DNA of 64,000 nucleotides from Undaria pinnatifida (GCA_012845835.1 JABAKD010000009.1:17495318-17559317), one strand, 5' to 3'; counted from the first letter of the stretch, positions 11,092-21,934 are shown. The notes: generated by a model not told the origin, from the letters alone. A program made the numbers and translations.

Positions 11092-12140
11092 ATCCCACGG
11101 ACAGCACGCATATTAATGAGGACGGAAGCGCGATCCCAGCGTGAGATACCGTCCGCGGCAACGTTAAAAATACCCCCCACGTGTTTCGCGTCAAAGTGCC
11201 AACCAGAGGACAATTTGAGCACACCAAGGAGGCGCATCAGCGCGCCCGATCTCGGCTCCTTCCCGCCTCGACAACGCCGCACCCACTCTACGGCTGCTTC
11301 GTTGTCGCCACGCCACAACACGCAGTCCCCCAACGCGGCCGGGCGCTCGGCGCACGGAGATACGACGACCCACGGGGAGACGACCATACCTAGCAGTTCG
11401 AGGACGTTAATCGATATATCGGTCTCGCCTGCAACTGACTTGCTCGACCCGCAAAATCGAGATCGTTCCCCGGTGTCAATATCGTATCTCCAGTACACCC
11501 CAGTTTCAAGGCAGAGACCCCCGACAGCGGTTTTGGATGCACCCGAAAACGGAGTACGTTGGGAGGGGCGCTCAAGCAAATGATACATCGGAGCCGACAA
11601 GGTTCCTCCGCGCGCGTCCAATCCCTCCTCAATAAACCACCGCCAAAACTCGAGGTTCCCTTGAAACTCGGGTCCCAAGACGAGGCGCTGCCCGAGGTTG
11701 GCCGTACGAAAACCAAAATCAGATCCGGCAGATATGCGCGGCATACCCACCGAAGCCAACAGACGGTTCACGAAAAACCGCCCCGGACGCACAGCAAAGG
11801 AGACATGTATAAGGAAGCCAACGAGCTGCGACAGCTGCTTCGCTGAAGCAGTTGTACGAGACGAGGGCCACTCCGCAAGGAGATTTTGCAGCTTGAGGCG
11901 CTTATGGGACGGCAACGTAACCGTAAGCGCCTCCGTGCCAATGATCCAACCCAACACCTCCAGTTGCGTGTCCCAGTCAGTGATTTTTCTGGCGGACAGG
12001 AGGGGCGGATCAGAGACACCACGTTCGCCCAACAAGCGAAAATGGTCCGATGCCAGCGACTGGACAGCGCGCAAACAACGGCGACCGTCCGGCCACCATT
12101 GCAACTCGACGACAATGCCATCGTCTACGTAATACCTCAC
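11067..12140 (-). CDS. DIRS-like retroelement, reverse transcriptase (C-terminal part) and RNase H
   Basis: The ORF begins at the RT catalytic box RYYVDDGIVVE. Sequence just upstream in the same frame (VPVVFIPGDCGPVSG, NAGNYFFV) is also open and RT-like. Downstream motifs LEVLGWIIG and the thumb-like QLSQLVGFLIHV fit DIRS/Ngaro-type RT. An RNase H domain follows: GGLCLETGVYWRYD, INVLELLGMVVS, VLWRGDNEAAVEWV, then HVGGIFNVAADGISRWD, the typical His-...-Asn-x-x-Ala-Asp-x-x-Ser-Arg end. The fingers and palm motif A that should precede YVDD are absent. The segment 11705-11797 has a near-identical direct copy at 12284-12376. Confidence 0.82.
   Translation of the reverse strand: MRYYVDDGIVVELQWWPDGRRCLRAVQSLASDHFRLLGERGVSDPPLLSARKITDWDTQLEVLGWIIGTEALTVTLPSHKRLKLQNLLAEWPSSRTTASAKQLSQLVGFLIHVSFAVRPGRFFVNRLLASVGMPRISAGSDFGFRTANLGQRLVLGPEFQGNLEFWRWFIEEGLDARGGTLSAPMYHLLERPSQRTPFSGASKTAVGGLCLETGVYWRYDIDTGERSRFCGSSKSVAGETDISINVLELLGMVVSPWVVVSPCAERPAALGDCVLWRGDNEAAVEWVRRCRGGKEPRSGALMRLLGVLKLSSGWHFDAKHVGGIFNVAADGISRWDRASVLINMRAVRGICCSRARS
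11705..11797. repeat. Direct duplication, copy 1 (native site in RT/RH ORF)
   Basis: About 93 bases nearly identical to 12284-12376, with only a few substitutions. Here the sequence sits in the normal protein context (GFLIHVSFAVRPGRFFVNRLL), so this is the donor copy. Confidence 0.85.
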
Positions 12141-13399
12141 AAAGAAGTAGTTCCCGGCGTTGCCACCAGAGCCAGAAACAGGCCCACAATCACCCGGGAT
12201 AAAGACAACTGGAACCCCCCGCGGCGGGGAATTCCGACGTGCGCGACGGCAGCAGCCCCTTTTTGGGAAACATCTGCGCCTTGAAAACCGAAATCAGATC
12301 CGGCAGATATGCGCGGCACACCCACCGAAGCCAACAAACGGTTCACGAAAAACCGCCCCGGACGCACAGCAAACGACGCAAGAATTTGCAGTTGGAGACG
12401 AAGATCGTCGTTTACCGTCTTGCTCATGACAGCCCGCGCCGCGGAGCCAGAGAGCAGGATAATATTGCTAAGGGTGTGCCGGCGTAGGTCGGCTGACGCT
12501 GTCGTGAAGGCGGCATCGATCGTTGCCACCCTCTCCCCGCAATGGCGGTCGCCGTCGCTGTCGAGGGAAAACCCAACAGACAGGACCGCCACAAGAGCCT
12601 GGCGCAAGAAATCGAGGCGGTCAGCGACCATCAGCAGGTGGTCGACCATCCCTTCCGCGTGCGGCCCGTACGCACGAACGTCAAAGTCACTGATCGCGCG
12701 GAGCTGGGTAGCCACTGACGTCGTGACGTTGACGGCCTCGCCTACGAAGGACTGGATATCCGCTGCCGAGTCGCCAATGTTGGGAGGTATGCGCCGGCGG
12801 AGCACCCAATGTTTTCTGGACGCCATCTTTTTCCATAGCGCAGTGTCGTCAGTTAACTGCGACCTTTGGACGTGGCGCTCCCTCGCGTCCCCACTGTCCC
12901 GCGGGGCCGGCTTCTGATCGGCAAAGTTGTCTATGAGCTGCTGGAGCATGGCCTCGACGTGCTCGGTTTTAGACGCGCCACCAGCCACCGCATCCTGCAG
13001 GGTATCAAAGGAGGCAAGCAGTTGATCCATCGTCGACTTGAGGCGGAACACGTCTCCGTCTATCCGAGCAAACTCGCCAGACACCTGCCCTTGCCAGTGC
13101 AGCACTTCAGCTGATGTTACCCCCGCATCCTCGGACACAGCGGGACTGGGGCTGAGCAAAAATGGTGCCGCGGTGGCAGACGCAGCAGTAGCAGCAGCCG
13201 AAGCGGCTGCGGCACGGCGACCTTCGGACTCAGCTTGCACAGCAGCCAGAGCTTCGGCACGGCGTTTGTCGACCCCAGCTTGCACAGTGGCGACAGCAGC
13301 GTGAGCCTCGACTCGCGCAGCAGCCGAGGCGGCCTGATTAGGACCGCGTACAGCAGCAGCGACGAGAGCTTCAGCCTCCGGTGACTTGCACTCCTCCAT
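12137..13399 (-). CDS. DIRS-like retroelement, gag-like first ORF (fused to duplicated segment)
   Basis: The ORF starts at ATG 13399 (MEECKSPEAEALVAAAV) and shows an alanine-rich N-terminus with long helices, a coiled-coil-like middle (DGDVFRLKSTMDQLLASFDTL), then a globular part with KMASRKHWVLRRRIPPN and ATIDAAFTTASADLRRHTLSN. It is not homologous to anything I can name, but its place upstream of RT fits the first ORF of DIRS-like elements. Its last third is not native. From about 12376 down to 12284 it runs into a copy of RT/RH-ORF sequence (SFAVRPGRFFVNRLLASVG). It then reads across the sequence upstream of the YVDD box in another frame. The protein is therefore a chimera. Confidence 0.6.
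   Translation of the reverse strand: MEECKSPEAEALVAAAVRGPNQAASAAARVEAHAAVATVQAGVDKRRAEALAAVQAESEGRRAAAASAAATAASATAAPFLLSPSPAVSEDAGVTSAEVLHWQGQVSGEFARIDGDVFRLKSTMDQLLASFDTLQDAVAGGASKTEHVEAMLQQLIDNFADQKPAPRDSGDARERHVQRSQLTDDTALWKKMASRKHWVLRRRIPPNIGDSAADIQSFVGEAVNVTTSVATQLRAISDFDVRAYGPHAEGMVDHLLMVADRLDFLRQALVAVLSVGFSLDSDGDRHCGERVATIDAAFTTASADLRRHTLSNIILLSGSAARAVMSKTVNDDLRLQLQILASFAVRPGRFFVNRLLASVGVPRISAGSDFGFQGADVSQKGAAAVAHVGIPRRGGFQLSLSRVIVGLFLALVATPGTTSL
12284..12376. repeat. Direct duplication, copy 2 (ectopic, at gag/RT junction)
   Basis: Second copy of the 93-base block, joined on its right to gag sequence (DDLRLQLQILA) and on its left to sequence just upstream of the YVDD box. The right breakpoint lies in GCACAGCAAA, shared by both copies. 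Where the N-terminal RT should be, there is only this copy, which suggests template switching during reverse transcription. Confidence 0.85.
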
Positions 13400-14677
13400 C
13401 GTCGGGGAGTGCACGAACTTAAACTAGCCTTAAACTAGTCTGTATCACACCTTCGACCTGTAAGCTCTGACTCTGCTCACCTACGCGCTCCGCGTGCAGG
13501 TCGTCGCCTACACAGCTGGGCCAGGTGTGCCCAATGCTATCGCTCATACGACTATGAATTTTACCGCATTGATCTGATTGGTCAAACTTCTTTCGTACGT
13601 ACAAAACCCATACTTTCTCATACTTCGATAATATTCTGCTTTCTGTTAACCCCGCGTTGGACGCATACCATGACATTTTTGTAGGGACATATCATAGAGG
13701 GGTGGCGTCTTGGTTTTTCCGCGGCTCCTCATATGCGGAGGGAGTGTGAGAAGCTTTCCACCACCCCACCCACTGGCTGAAATCGGGAAACATTGCAAGC
13801 GCAACCCGATTTGTAACCCGACGGCCTAGATGTATGAATTAAATTGCGAAACATGGGAACGATGTGGAGTAGCTTGCTAAGTTGAGAGTTGAGAGTCGTC
13901 CCACGCTAGGAGGGGTGAAGCAGATTTTAAGAATTTTCTGAGCTCGTATCATGGGGAGCTAGCTCAATATCACACCCGAAACATTACTTCGAAGACGGCC
14001 GTTCGCGCTAACCGATACCAACATTTATATGCTCTGATAACCAGTCCTCCTAAAACACAGATACTCGTAACATAATCATTATCATTACCATTATCATACT
14101 ATATACCCCATAGTTGCACACTTGAGGAGCTCAACCAATCAGAATGGCAGAAACGTTGGCCCCAAAAAGCGCAACCCTGCCGTCGGATGACTCATACGTG
14201 CTAGTAATAGTACGGTATGGTAGAGGTGCACCGTGTTTTTTTTTGCCTTCTGAGTGTGGTGGCTCGAGGAGCTTTGTGCCTTCTGAGGCTAAAACTTGTT
14301 ATGAAAAATTGACTGAAAGTGCCTTTCTTTGTGATTAACAAACCATCCCATGGCCTAGGGTATAACAAATATCTCCATTTTGCAGCACAAGAATTTGACG
14401 TTCCGACGGTTTGGGGTTAACGCCTTCACTACTGGAAACCCTTTTCGGGGACAAATTTACTTGAAGTTAGTATAGGGAGGGGTTTCGGAGTTCTCAAGGG
14501 GTTAAGGAGCCCCGTCACCTAGAAAAAACGCCAAAAAACGGTATACCGTAGTACCTCTGTCGTAGCACGCGTCTACCTTGGAATTAATGGATGACTCTTG
14601 ACTGTTAGTTGACTATTAGCTGAGAACCCTCGTGGGTCAAGAACACTTTTCGATCAAGGGTACGGTATAAGTCGGGG
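13400..14677. other. No gene seen upstream of the DIRS-like element
   Basis: A minus-strand frame at 13419-13676 adjoins the gag-like ORF but shows no family features; it may be the 5' leader of the element. The rest is AT-rich with family F (about 14210-14330) and E (14418-14515) copies. Confidence 0.45.
14418..14515. repeat. Repeat family E
   Basis: CGCCTTCACTACTGGAAACC, GACAAATTTACTTGAAGTTA, GTATAGGGAGGGGTTTCGG and AAGGGGTTAAGGAGCCCCG. Related copies lie at 2524-2622, about 3965-4043, 16350-16445 and, decayed, about 29300-29390. Confidence 0.72.
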
Positions 14678-15022
14678 GGATGTTATGATGATGTTATGAT
14701 GATGTTATGATGATGTTATGACGATGTTATGATGATGTTATGATGATGTTATGATGATGTTATGATGATGTTATGATGATGTTATGATGATGTTATGACG
14801 ATGTTGTAATGATGTTATGATGGTGTTATGATGATGTCATGATGTTGTGGTGGTGTTATGACGATGTTATGAGGACGTCACGATGATGTTGTGATGATGT
14901 TATGATTGTGTTATGATGATGGTATGACGATGTTATGATGATGTTATGATGATGTTATGATGTTACGATGCTGTTATGACGATGTTATGATGATGTTGTG
15001 ATGGTGTCATGATGATGTTGCG
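14678..15022. repeat. 11-bp minisatellite (about 31 units)
   Basis: Tandem array of TGTTATGATGA with variants TGTTATGACGA and TGTTGTGATGG. The period of 11 is not a multiple of three and the array has no open frame. The left half is purer than the right, which suggests the right end is older. Confidence 0.88.
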
Positions 15023-15518
15023 ATATACCCCCGTTTTTACTGCTATATTTGAGGTATCATACTATCACACTCGCACGAGTGACACTGCTGTCTGTATGTA
15101 CCCCACGGAGTTTTCTTTTGGCGCAGCGTAGCTTGTTACCATTCCATGTGCGGATTCACATCGCAAAGATGATAACTGTATGCACTATATGCACTATTAA
15201 TAAAAGCTCAAAACGTTCGCAAGGGAACAGGGGGGTCATTGAGGCGAGTAACCCCAAGCCACTGCAAAAAAAAAAAAAAAGTGACATTCTTACCGCAGGC
15301 TTGGTGGTCCATTTACCGTCCGCCCTACCCTTTCGGGCGTTGATCCTCGATCATGCATCGTGCACGCATATCCACAAGCATTATCGATGAGCCAAACCAA
15401 ACTAGAACCCGCGGGAAAAAAATAACCAGACACCTTTGCGGCGGAAAATAAAACTCTATCCCCATGGCGGCAGGCGTCGCTGGGCTTGAGAGGGGAGCCT
15501 TTTGTAGAAACGTAACAT

Positions 15519-16239
15519 CAGGGCTTTTCACGGAGCGAATCATATCTCGATTCTCTTCTCAAGGGTCGGGTCGGATCGTGTCAGGGTGACCTGGGGCGAC
15601 CAGTGGGCGACCAGTAAAAATTCGAAAACCTCCAGAGAGTCATCACACGTTAGATGTGCAGCAGAAGTTTCTGAGAAGTTTCTGAGAAGTTTCTCAGAGC
15701 TCCTACTACCATGAGGAGCTAGCTCAATGAAAATCCCACCCAAAACATGACTTCGAAGACACGACTTCGCGCAGCTCGACCTACCTTTGTATGCGCTAGT
15801 CCCAAAACAAATACCTGGTACGAGGGTATGCTCTTTAAATTTTCGTGCAAACCGATGGCGGCACAATTTAGAAGCTCAGCTGGTCAGAGAAACGTTTGCC
15901 CCCCCTCCCCCCCAAAAAAAACAAAAAGTGCATCCCCTACCGTGGGATGAGTCCTGACCCGACCCCACTCGACCCGTGAGATTTCCATCACCTCCTGACC
16001 TGACCCGACTCGACCCGTGAGATTTCCATCACCTCCTGACCCGACCCGACTCGACCCGTTACTGAGATTTCCGACTCGACCCGTGAATGAGATTTCCATC
16101 ACCTCCTGACCCGACCCGACTCGACCCGTGATTGAGATTTCCATCACCTCCTGACCCGACCCGACTCGATCCGCGGGTTTTCGGAGTACCTCGCAACCCG
16201 ATCCGCGGGTCGAACCATCATGACCCGTGAAAAGCCTTG
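15519..16239. mobile_element. TIR element, CAGGGCTTTTCACGG family, copy 1
   Basis: Begins CAGGGCTTTTCACGG and ends CCGTGAAAAGCCTTG, inverted repeats of about 13-15 bp. The interior right half is an array of a unit built of CCTGACCCGACCCGACTCG followed by GTGAGATTTCCATCA (15950-16165). The CAGGG terminus resembles hAT transposons. No convincing 8-bp target duplication is seen. No transposase is encoded. Confidence 0.65.
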
Positions 16240-16349
16240 GTATGAAAAGATTGTTGAGGATCGACTAGGCAGATGCGTGCATGCTGCAATAGGGACAATT
16301 TAGCCAGGGGAACACTACAAAAAATATACGCTACTCACGCTTTTTTTCT

Positions 16350-16445
16350 TAACGCCTTCGTAACAGGAAACCCACTTTTCGGGACAAAATAGTTGGAATT
16401 AGTATTGGAAGGGCTTTGGGGGCTCGAAAGGGGTCAAGGAGCCAG
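16350..16445. repeat. Repeat family E copy, between two CAGGGC elements
   Basis: ACGCCTTCGTAACAGGAAAC, TTTTCGGGACAAAATAG and GAAAGGGGTCAAGGAGCC match family E. Confidence 0.65.
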
Positions 16446-16836
16446 ACTGGGGGGGGAGGACTAAAACCAAGTAAAAAACAATTGTGAACGAAAAGTAATT
16501 TCATCGATTCGCACAGAAATCACAACGCTCCGATTTTTTTTTTCGTTCTGACCATGTCTAGGAGTGTGCTCGGTTTTTCTCTTTTTGCTGTGCTCCCCTG
16601 GGGTTACATAGCACCAAACGTTTTTGACGCTCTCTCTCTCATCGGAGCTGTCCACCTCTCCCAAGCACTACTGCAGTAGCTTTGAGAAAATGTGAAGATT
16701 ACAAACCCGATGAAACACCGCCATGGCCTCCGTATATATGTATGCTAAAATATTGCTTCAATTCTTTTTAAGGGTCAGTATTGGCGATGATGTTGGGTTA
16801 TGGGGGTGCCGTCGTTCAGAAAACAAACAAAAAAAT

Positions 16837-17065
16837 CAGGGCTTTCACCGGTCGGATCTTTTTGTTGGTATACCAGTCGGATCGTGTCAGCGTGACCCGG
16901 CCCGACCCGACCTGTAATATATGGAAAAAAAAACGAACCCGACCCACACTCGACCCGTGATTGAGATTTCCAACACCTCCTGGCTCGACCCGACTCGATC
17001 TGCGGGTTGTAGCAATACCTTTTAACCCGACCCGCGGGCCGGGTCATGACCCGTGAAAAGCCTTG
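16837..17065. mobile_element. TIR element, CAGGGCTTTTCACGG family, copy 2 (229 bp)
   Basis: Starts CAGGGCTTTCACCGGTCGG and ends GACCCGTGAAAAGCCTTG. It shares with copy 1 the internal GTCGGATCGTGTCAG stretch and the TGAGATTTCCA/CCTCCTG unit. It is the shortest copy and has only one or two repeat units, so it may be near the founding form. Confidence 0.65.
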
Positions 17066-19207
17066 AAATAGATAGAAATGTCCGAAAAAATGCCGCAGTA
17101 GTATATCTGTTATCGTAGCACGCGCCATGTTACGTCGTCCGCGACGCGAAGCAGTCCGGTAGTGGTGTGGCAGAAAGTTCCTGAGCTCGTAACATGACTT
17201 GGAAGGCGTTCGTTCGCGCAACCCGAGACCAAGCTTTTACGCGCTGGTCATAAAGAGTATCATGCTCGTGAAAATATTAAGCTAACCCCGGTAGTTCGTC
17301 TCTCGAGGAGTTCAACCGGACAGAAAAAAAACATCTAACCCAAAAACTGCAACTCTTGCGTAGTGTGGGATGACTCGCCACACGAGGCAGTCATGGGCTA
17401 ACGGGTTATGTTAGGGGTGCGTGTCCGAACGGCAACGGAAGGAGATGCACGAGACGCGGCTTGCAGCATGCTGGTGCTAGTTACTTCGAAGTATGTTGGT
17501 AATGCTGCTCGCTCTTCCCCCCGGAGTTTTGGTAAGACCCGCCGCACTTCGTGCTGCTTCGTAATCGTTGTTTGGTCGCCACACATAGATCCGTCCTAGC
17601 AGTGCATGCAGTACATGCAGTACATGCAGTACATGCAGTACATGCAGTACCTGCAGTACCTGGTACGCACGTAAAAGGGTTAAAGTTAACCGTCGACGAA
17701 GGACTGTACCGAGATCTTGCTGATGAGATCATAGCTAGCGTTGATGTTCGTAGTTGGGGATTTTCTCTTGAAACTACAATTCGGATATCGCAAGGTGTTG
17801 TTTGCCGTCGTAGGCTATAGCCGCTGCAGTGTTGCTGTAGTGGACTGACCATAATGCCGCGGCGCTTTGAACAACCGTTCAGTCTCTGCTGCTGAATCTA
17901 CTGTGGTACCGGTATAGTGTAGTAGGATGAAGTACACGACCTTCTTCGTATGTGAACTGGAATAAAGCACGGAGGGATGTGTGTGCTCATATCATGAATG
18001 ACCTTAGACTCTCGAATCCCTGTTTTGCCGGGACCGGAACCACGCCGAGCTTTCACGGACCAAGCAGACATTGCTCGCACCGAGCGCGAAGCGCCGTAAG
18101 GTGTTCGACGGATCGAATGAAGGGTGAGCGGTACCCCTTGTGAGGCGGACTCCGGCATCTCGTGCGCATTGTTTTTCATCTTGCATGTATACGGCACCGC
18201 CGTCGAATGACTTCATTTTTTTGTCCGGTCTGGCCACTTCCAGAGACACCAATGAATGGGTGCACTATGTAACTGCCTCGTGAGTGCCTGACCATATACA
18301 CACTACGTAATCTAACTAGTAATAGTCCGTCCTCTTATGCGGAGATGAGGCTCTCCACCCTGCACAATACGATTTATAAATCGACCGCCATCTTGGTTAC
18401 CGGCAAAACAAACTAGAAAGAAGAAACGGTACCCTGATTGCCTAGTTCACGCAATTGAGTGGCGTGTTTTACAGCGTCGTTGCCAGCCATCGCCAACCCC
18501 AGCAACGCCACAATAACCCCCGCACGGAGGGGGAGGTATGCCATTCTTTATATATTAAAAAACGCGGGGCGCAGGCGGACCCAGATAGACAGACAAATAC
18601 ACGTGGAAAGGCAGCATGCATCATTTATTGTGTTCACCACGTAGATGTATCTCAGACCGGACAATGGCATAATATACTAGGTTGAGGTTGGGACGTTGCA
18701 ACCACTCGCGGCCTGTTGGTTACCGCCGCGAATAGTTGTCTTTACGTGCTTTTGTTATCCTTGTGTGACTCTTTTTACTCCAACATCACTAAGAAGCTAG
18801 AAAGAACAGGGGGCGGGGGGGTGACAGACCCACAGCACACACCCACGGCGTGGAGAAGTGGGTCCTGGATGCGACTTGTTTTCGTGGGACCCGCGTGAAA
18901 AAGCGTTTTACCACGCCGGAGTACATACCAGCAGGCAGGTGTGATACTCTGCACAGGAGTGATGGTTGTGCTGGTTCGATATCTGCTTGCCATGGTGCTA
19001 TCACAACTTTCGCTTGCTGCTGCACTGTCATACCCTACCATATCGTACCATATGTGATAGCTCAATTTTTTCAACCTCGTGTCCTAACAGCTATTGTAGC
19101 AGTGTACGGTGGTGTACTGGTGGGGAAGCTCGTCGGACTTCAAAGTACAAGTTGAGTTTCGCGAGAGTTTTTCGAGCCCATCAAGCAATTTTTTTCGTGT
19201 GCAAAAA
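17066..19207. other. No gene seen
   Basis: Only the 9-bp minisatellite at 17588-17662 and scattered short frames. A stretch around 17150-17400 (GAGCTCGTAACATGACTTGGA, CTCGAGGAGTTCAACC) resembles sequence near 13940-14140 and 15690-15880, so it belongs to another low-copy repeat. Confidence 0.45.
17588..17662. repeat. 9-bp minisatellite GCAGTACAT
   Basis: Six to eight units of GCAGTACAT ending in two GCAGTACCT variants. No gene. Confidence 0.85.
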
Positions 19208-19414
19208 ATGACACCACGCGCGCGTTACGATACGGGCATTAAGGTACATACCACCGAGGTGGAAAAGAGCCGGTTACGGCATGCCAACGAGGACGCGAAG
19301 AAGAAGGGCGAGAAGGAGAAGGGAGGGGTGGGCGGAGAGGAGGGCGCGGGGGGCAGCCGTACTGCTACCGCTGTCGATGAAAGCAGAAAAAAAACTGGCA
19401 TATATCGTGTAGCA
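19208..19414 (+). CDS. Possible exon of an unrecognised gene (charged protein)
   Basis: The frame from ATG 19208 reads MTPRARYDTGIKVHTTEVEKS, then RLRHANEDAKKKGEKEKG, a Gly/Glu run and SRTATAVDESRKKTG. Lysine/glutamate-rich with biased codons and locally more GC-rich than its flanks, it looks translated, but no family is recognised. It is too short to stand alone and a GTAGC donor candidate near 19409 is weak. It may belong with the blocks at 19563-19649 and 26932-27049. Confidence 0.3.
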
Positions 19415-19562
19415 TGACACCAAGGTGGCTAACTTATGGAACCTGTGCTATCCGCCCCCGAATTCAAATTCGATGTCGAGAGAGTTTTGCTTTTGCCTTT
19501 GCTGCCGTTCGGCTTGTTTTGTTGCTTTTTTGCCTTCAATTTTCCTTGGGGGGGCGACAGCG

Positions 19563-19649
19563 ATGGCAGCACTGAAATCGGAGGCCGCTGTCGACGGGAA
19601 TAGGAAGGAAGTGGCAGACCGTGTGGCTAGCCTGCAGGCTCGTCTAGGT
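19563..19649 (+). CDS. Possible exon of an unrecognised gene (helical segment)
   Basis: ATG 19563 opens MAALKSEAAVDGNRKEVADRV, ASLQARLG, a helix-forming sequence bounded on the right by a GTAGC donor-like site and on the left by a GCGACAG acceptor-like site a few bases before the ATG. The amino-acid pattern is protein-like, in contrast with the pyrimidine-rich reading on either side. No homology can be stated. Confidence 0.3.
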
Positions 19650-19806
19650 AGCAGAAAGCTGGAAAAATGTGCTGCTCGTGCCTTCTTCCCTCTGGTACGA
19701 ATACGAGTACAAGTAGTTCGTTTTTTGCTCTGGCCTTATTTCTCTTTTTCTTTCGTTCTTTCGTTTCCCCTCTGTCTGCCTCCCTTCATTCGCGTTGATA
19801 GTGTTG

Positions 19807-19844
<38 letters not shown>

Positions 19845-19897
19845 GGTGGTGGTGGTGGTGGTGGTGTTGGTGTCGTTGTTTTGTTGGTGTTGTTGTT

Positions 19898-20424
19898 TTC
19901 ACATGAACTCGCATAATCAAGTCCGTAGTCACAGGACAGGCTCCAGTCACTCTGGAGCTGAGGAATACCTTTTTCTTTTTTTTTTATATACCCCAGGGAA
20001 AAAGCACAAACAAACCAAAGGTGCTACATGTATAGATCACAGCTGACGCAATTCATGCCTCCAACAGAAACATACAAGAGTGAAATCGGGAGTCAGCCTA
20101 CGATGTGCCAGGTCCATACTGGTGCACACGTCTCACTATTCGCGCCTGGAAAAACCGACTATACCGCTTGCCACCAGGAAAGACTACCACGTATATATTG
20201 CACGTAGTACTTATCACCACGCATACGCACGACAGACGCAAGTTGATTAGAAAAAAGAAACAAAGGAAAGAAGAGAAGATAAAGGAAAGGAAAGAAACGA
20301 CAAGGAAGCGAAAAACAAAAAAGGAAAGAAAAGACACGAAAAGACAAGAAAAGCAAGAAAATACAAGACAAGAAGAGGAAGCAAGGACAGGAAGAGAGAA
20401 AAAAATGTCATACTAGCAGACCCT
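19898..20424 (+). repeat. Repeat family B, copy 1 (left arm of an inverted pair)
   Basis: Begins ACTCGCATAATCAAGTCC, passes the small palindrome CTCCAGTCACTCTGGAG, runs through GTGAAATCGGGAGTCAGC and GACTATACCGCTTGCCACC, and ends in a purine-rich tract (20247-20405) and TCATACTAGCAGACC. An imperfect reverse copy lies at 20977-21477. A GTT/GGT microsatellite (about 19801-19890) abuts the start. No long protein-like ORF. Confidence 0.8.
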
Positions 20425-20976
20425 AGGAAATGCACCACACTGGTCCAAAAAGGCTACATGGCACATGATGAGAGAGTAACACCCACCAGAGAGAGGGTTT
20501 ACTTGTATCGTGCTTTTATGTTGCGTTTGTTTTGTATTTTTCTACGATTCGTACTCTCTACGCAATTTATTTGGGTTGTTTTGTGCTGTTTGTTCTTCGT
20601 ACCCGGTACACAGACATATCATTTGCTTTCCTTTGTTAATTTGTTCATTATGTTTTGTTTTTCTGTGTCACAGCACTCTGTGCCCACATAATTTGTATAC
20701 TTGCCTAGGATGAAGAACCGGAATGAAGAGTGGGTGTTCTGCTGACGTTGGGCAGTGTGGAGACAACACAGAGTCGGGTACCCAGAGGGTCATGCCCAAG
20801 AGACTGAAGTCTGGGTCTGGCCATCATCGTCTTGAAATTTGTGGGTCTTCCATTGGCCGTCACAAGATAGCGTAAGACCGCCCTGACTTCTTCGCCATGT
20901 TGCGTTCTCTCCCCAGTACCATTAATGATGCACTTGATACCCTCTATGAGCCCAATGCCGTCTTTATTCAGTTTCT
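20425..20976. other. Loop between inverted family B copies
   Basis: AT-rich sequence with phenylalanine/leucine-like pyrimidine reading frames that look random. No gene, repeat or RNA recognised. Confidence 0.5.
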
Positions 20977-21477
20977 ACGGTCTGCTAGTATGACATTCTT
21001 TCTCTTTTCCTTTCCTTGCTTCCTCTTCTTGTCTTGTCTTTTCTTGCTTTCGTTGTCTTTTCTTTTCTTTCCTTTTTCGTTTTTTCACTTCCTTGTCTCT
21101 TCTTTCCTTTCCTTTATCTTCTCTTCTTTTCTTTGTTTCTTTTTTCCAATTGACTTGCGTCTGTCGTACGTATGCGTAGTGATAGGTACTACGTGCAATA
21201 TATACGTGGTAGTCTTTCTTGGTGGCTAGCGGTATAGTCGGTTTCTCCAGGCGCGAGTAGTGAGACGTATGCACCAGTATGGACCTGGCACATCGTAGGC
21301 TGACTCCCGATTTCACTCTTATATGTTTCTGTTGGAGGCATGAATTGCGTCAGCTGTGATATATGCGTGTGCCACCTTTGGTTTGTTTTGTATTTTTTCT
21401 CTGGGGTATTCCTCAGCTCCAGAGTGACTGGAGCCTGTCCTGTGACCACGGACTTGATTATGCGAGTTAATGTGAGC
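20977..21477 (-). repeat. Repeat family B, copy 2 (right arm of an inverted pair)
   Basis: Reverse-orientation copy of 19898-20424, with the purine tract appearing as a CTTTTC-rich pyrimidine tract at about 21000-21150. The two copies are about 90% alike by eye and separated by 552 bp, so transcripts could fold into a long duplex. Confidence 0.8.
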
Positions 21478-21934
21478 ACAACAGGGTACGATATATTATC
21501 TCCGCCATGATCAGTCAGGTCCCGAGTCAGGTCTGACGTCTGGCAATGCGGCAAGAGGCCAACCAGCCGGCGAGGAGGAGGGAGGTCGTCAGCGTTGTTT
21601 TTTCGTTTTTTCACGACATAAAATGTTCTCAAACAAATCGGAATAGCTTCGTTGGTGTTTCTTTAACACTTAAATTCTCGAGAGCTTCAAAACCTGAAGC
21701 TGTATATACTTACCGGTAGGGTCTGTATAGCTACCAGTAGAGCCATATTACTGTTGGCAGCCCAATCTACTATTTCTTGTAGTGTTTTCTAGACTAGACT
21801 GCTGTAGCGGCAACTACGTATTCTACTATTTAATACTGCAGCTGCAGCAGTTTGTCGACGAACGCTTTAAGGGAATCTGGAGACCTCTACCTGGTTTTCT
21901 TCTGGTCGAAAATCCAAATCGAAAGTTGAAAAAT
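21478..21934. other. No gene seen
   Basis: AT-rich sequence between family B copy 2 and SINE G; contains CTGCAGCTGCAG near 21836. Nothing else recognised. Confidence 0.45.

Larger units (their letters stand above)
10492..13399 (-). mobile_element. Defective DIRS-like retrotransposon
   Basis: The whole 2.9-kb unit contains gag-like, RT/RNase H and tyrosine recombinase ORFs in that order on the minus strand. Base composition is clearly more GC-rich and codon-like than the AT-rich flanks, as expected of a recent insertion. Two lesions are visible: loss of the N-terminal half of RT with a 93-bp direct duplication at the junction, and loss of the recombinase C-terminus. Terminal inverted or split repeats were not identified with confidence, so the element boundaries are only those of the ORFs. 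Confidence 0.78.

Noticed and set aside
14678-15022. CRISPR-like array
   Set aside because: Contiguous 11-bp tandem repeat without spacers, in a eukaryotic genome.
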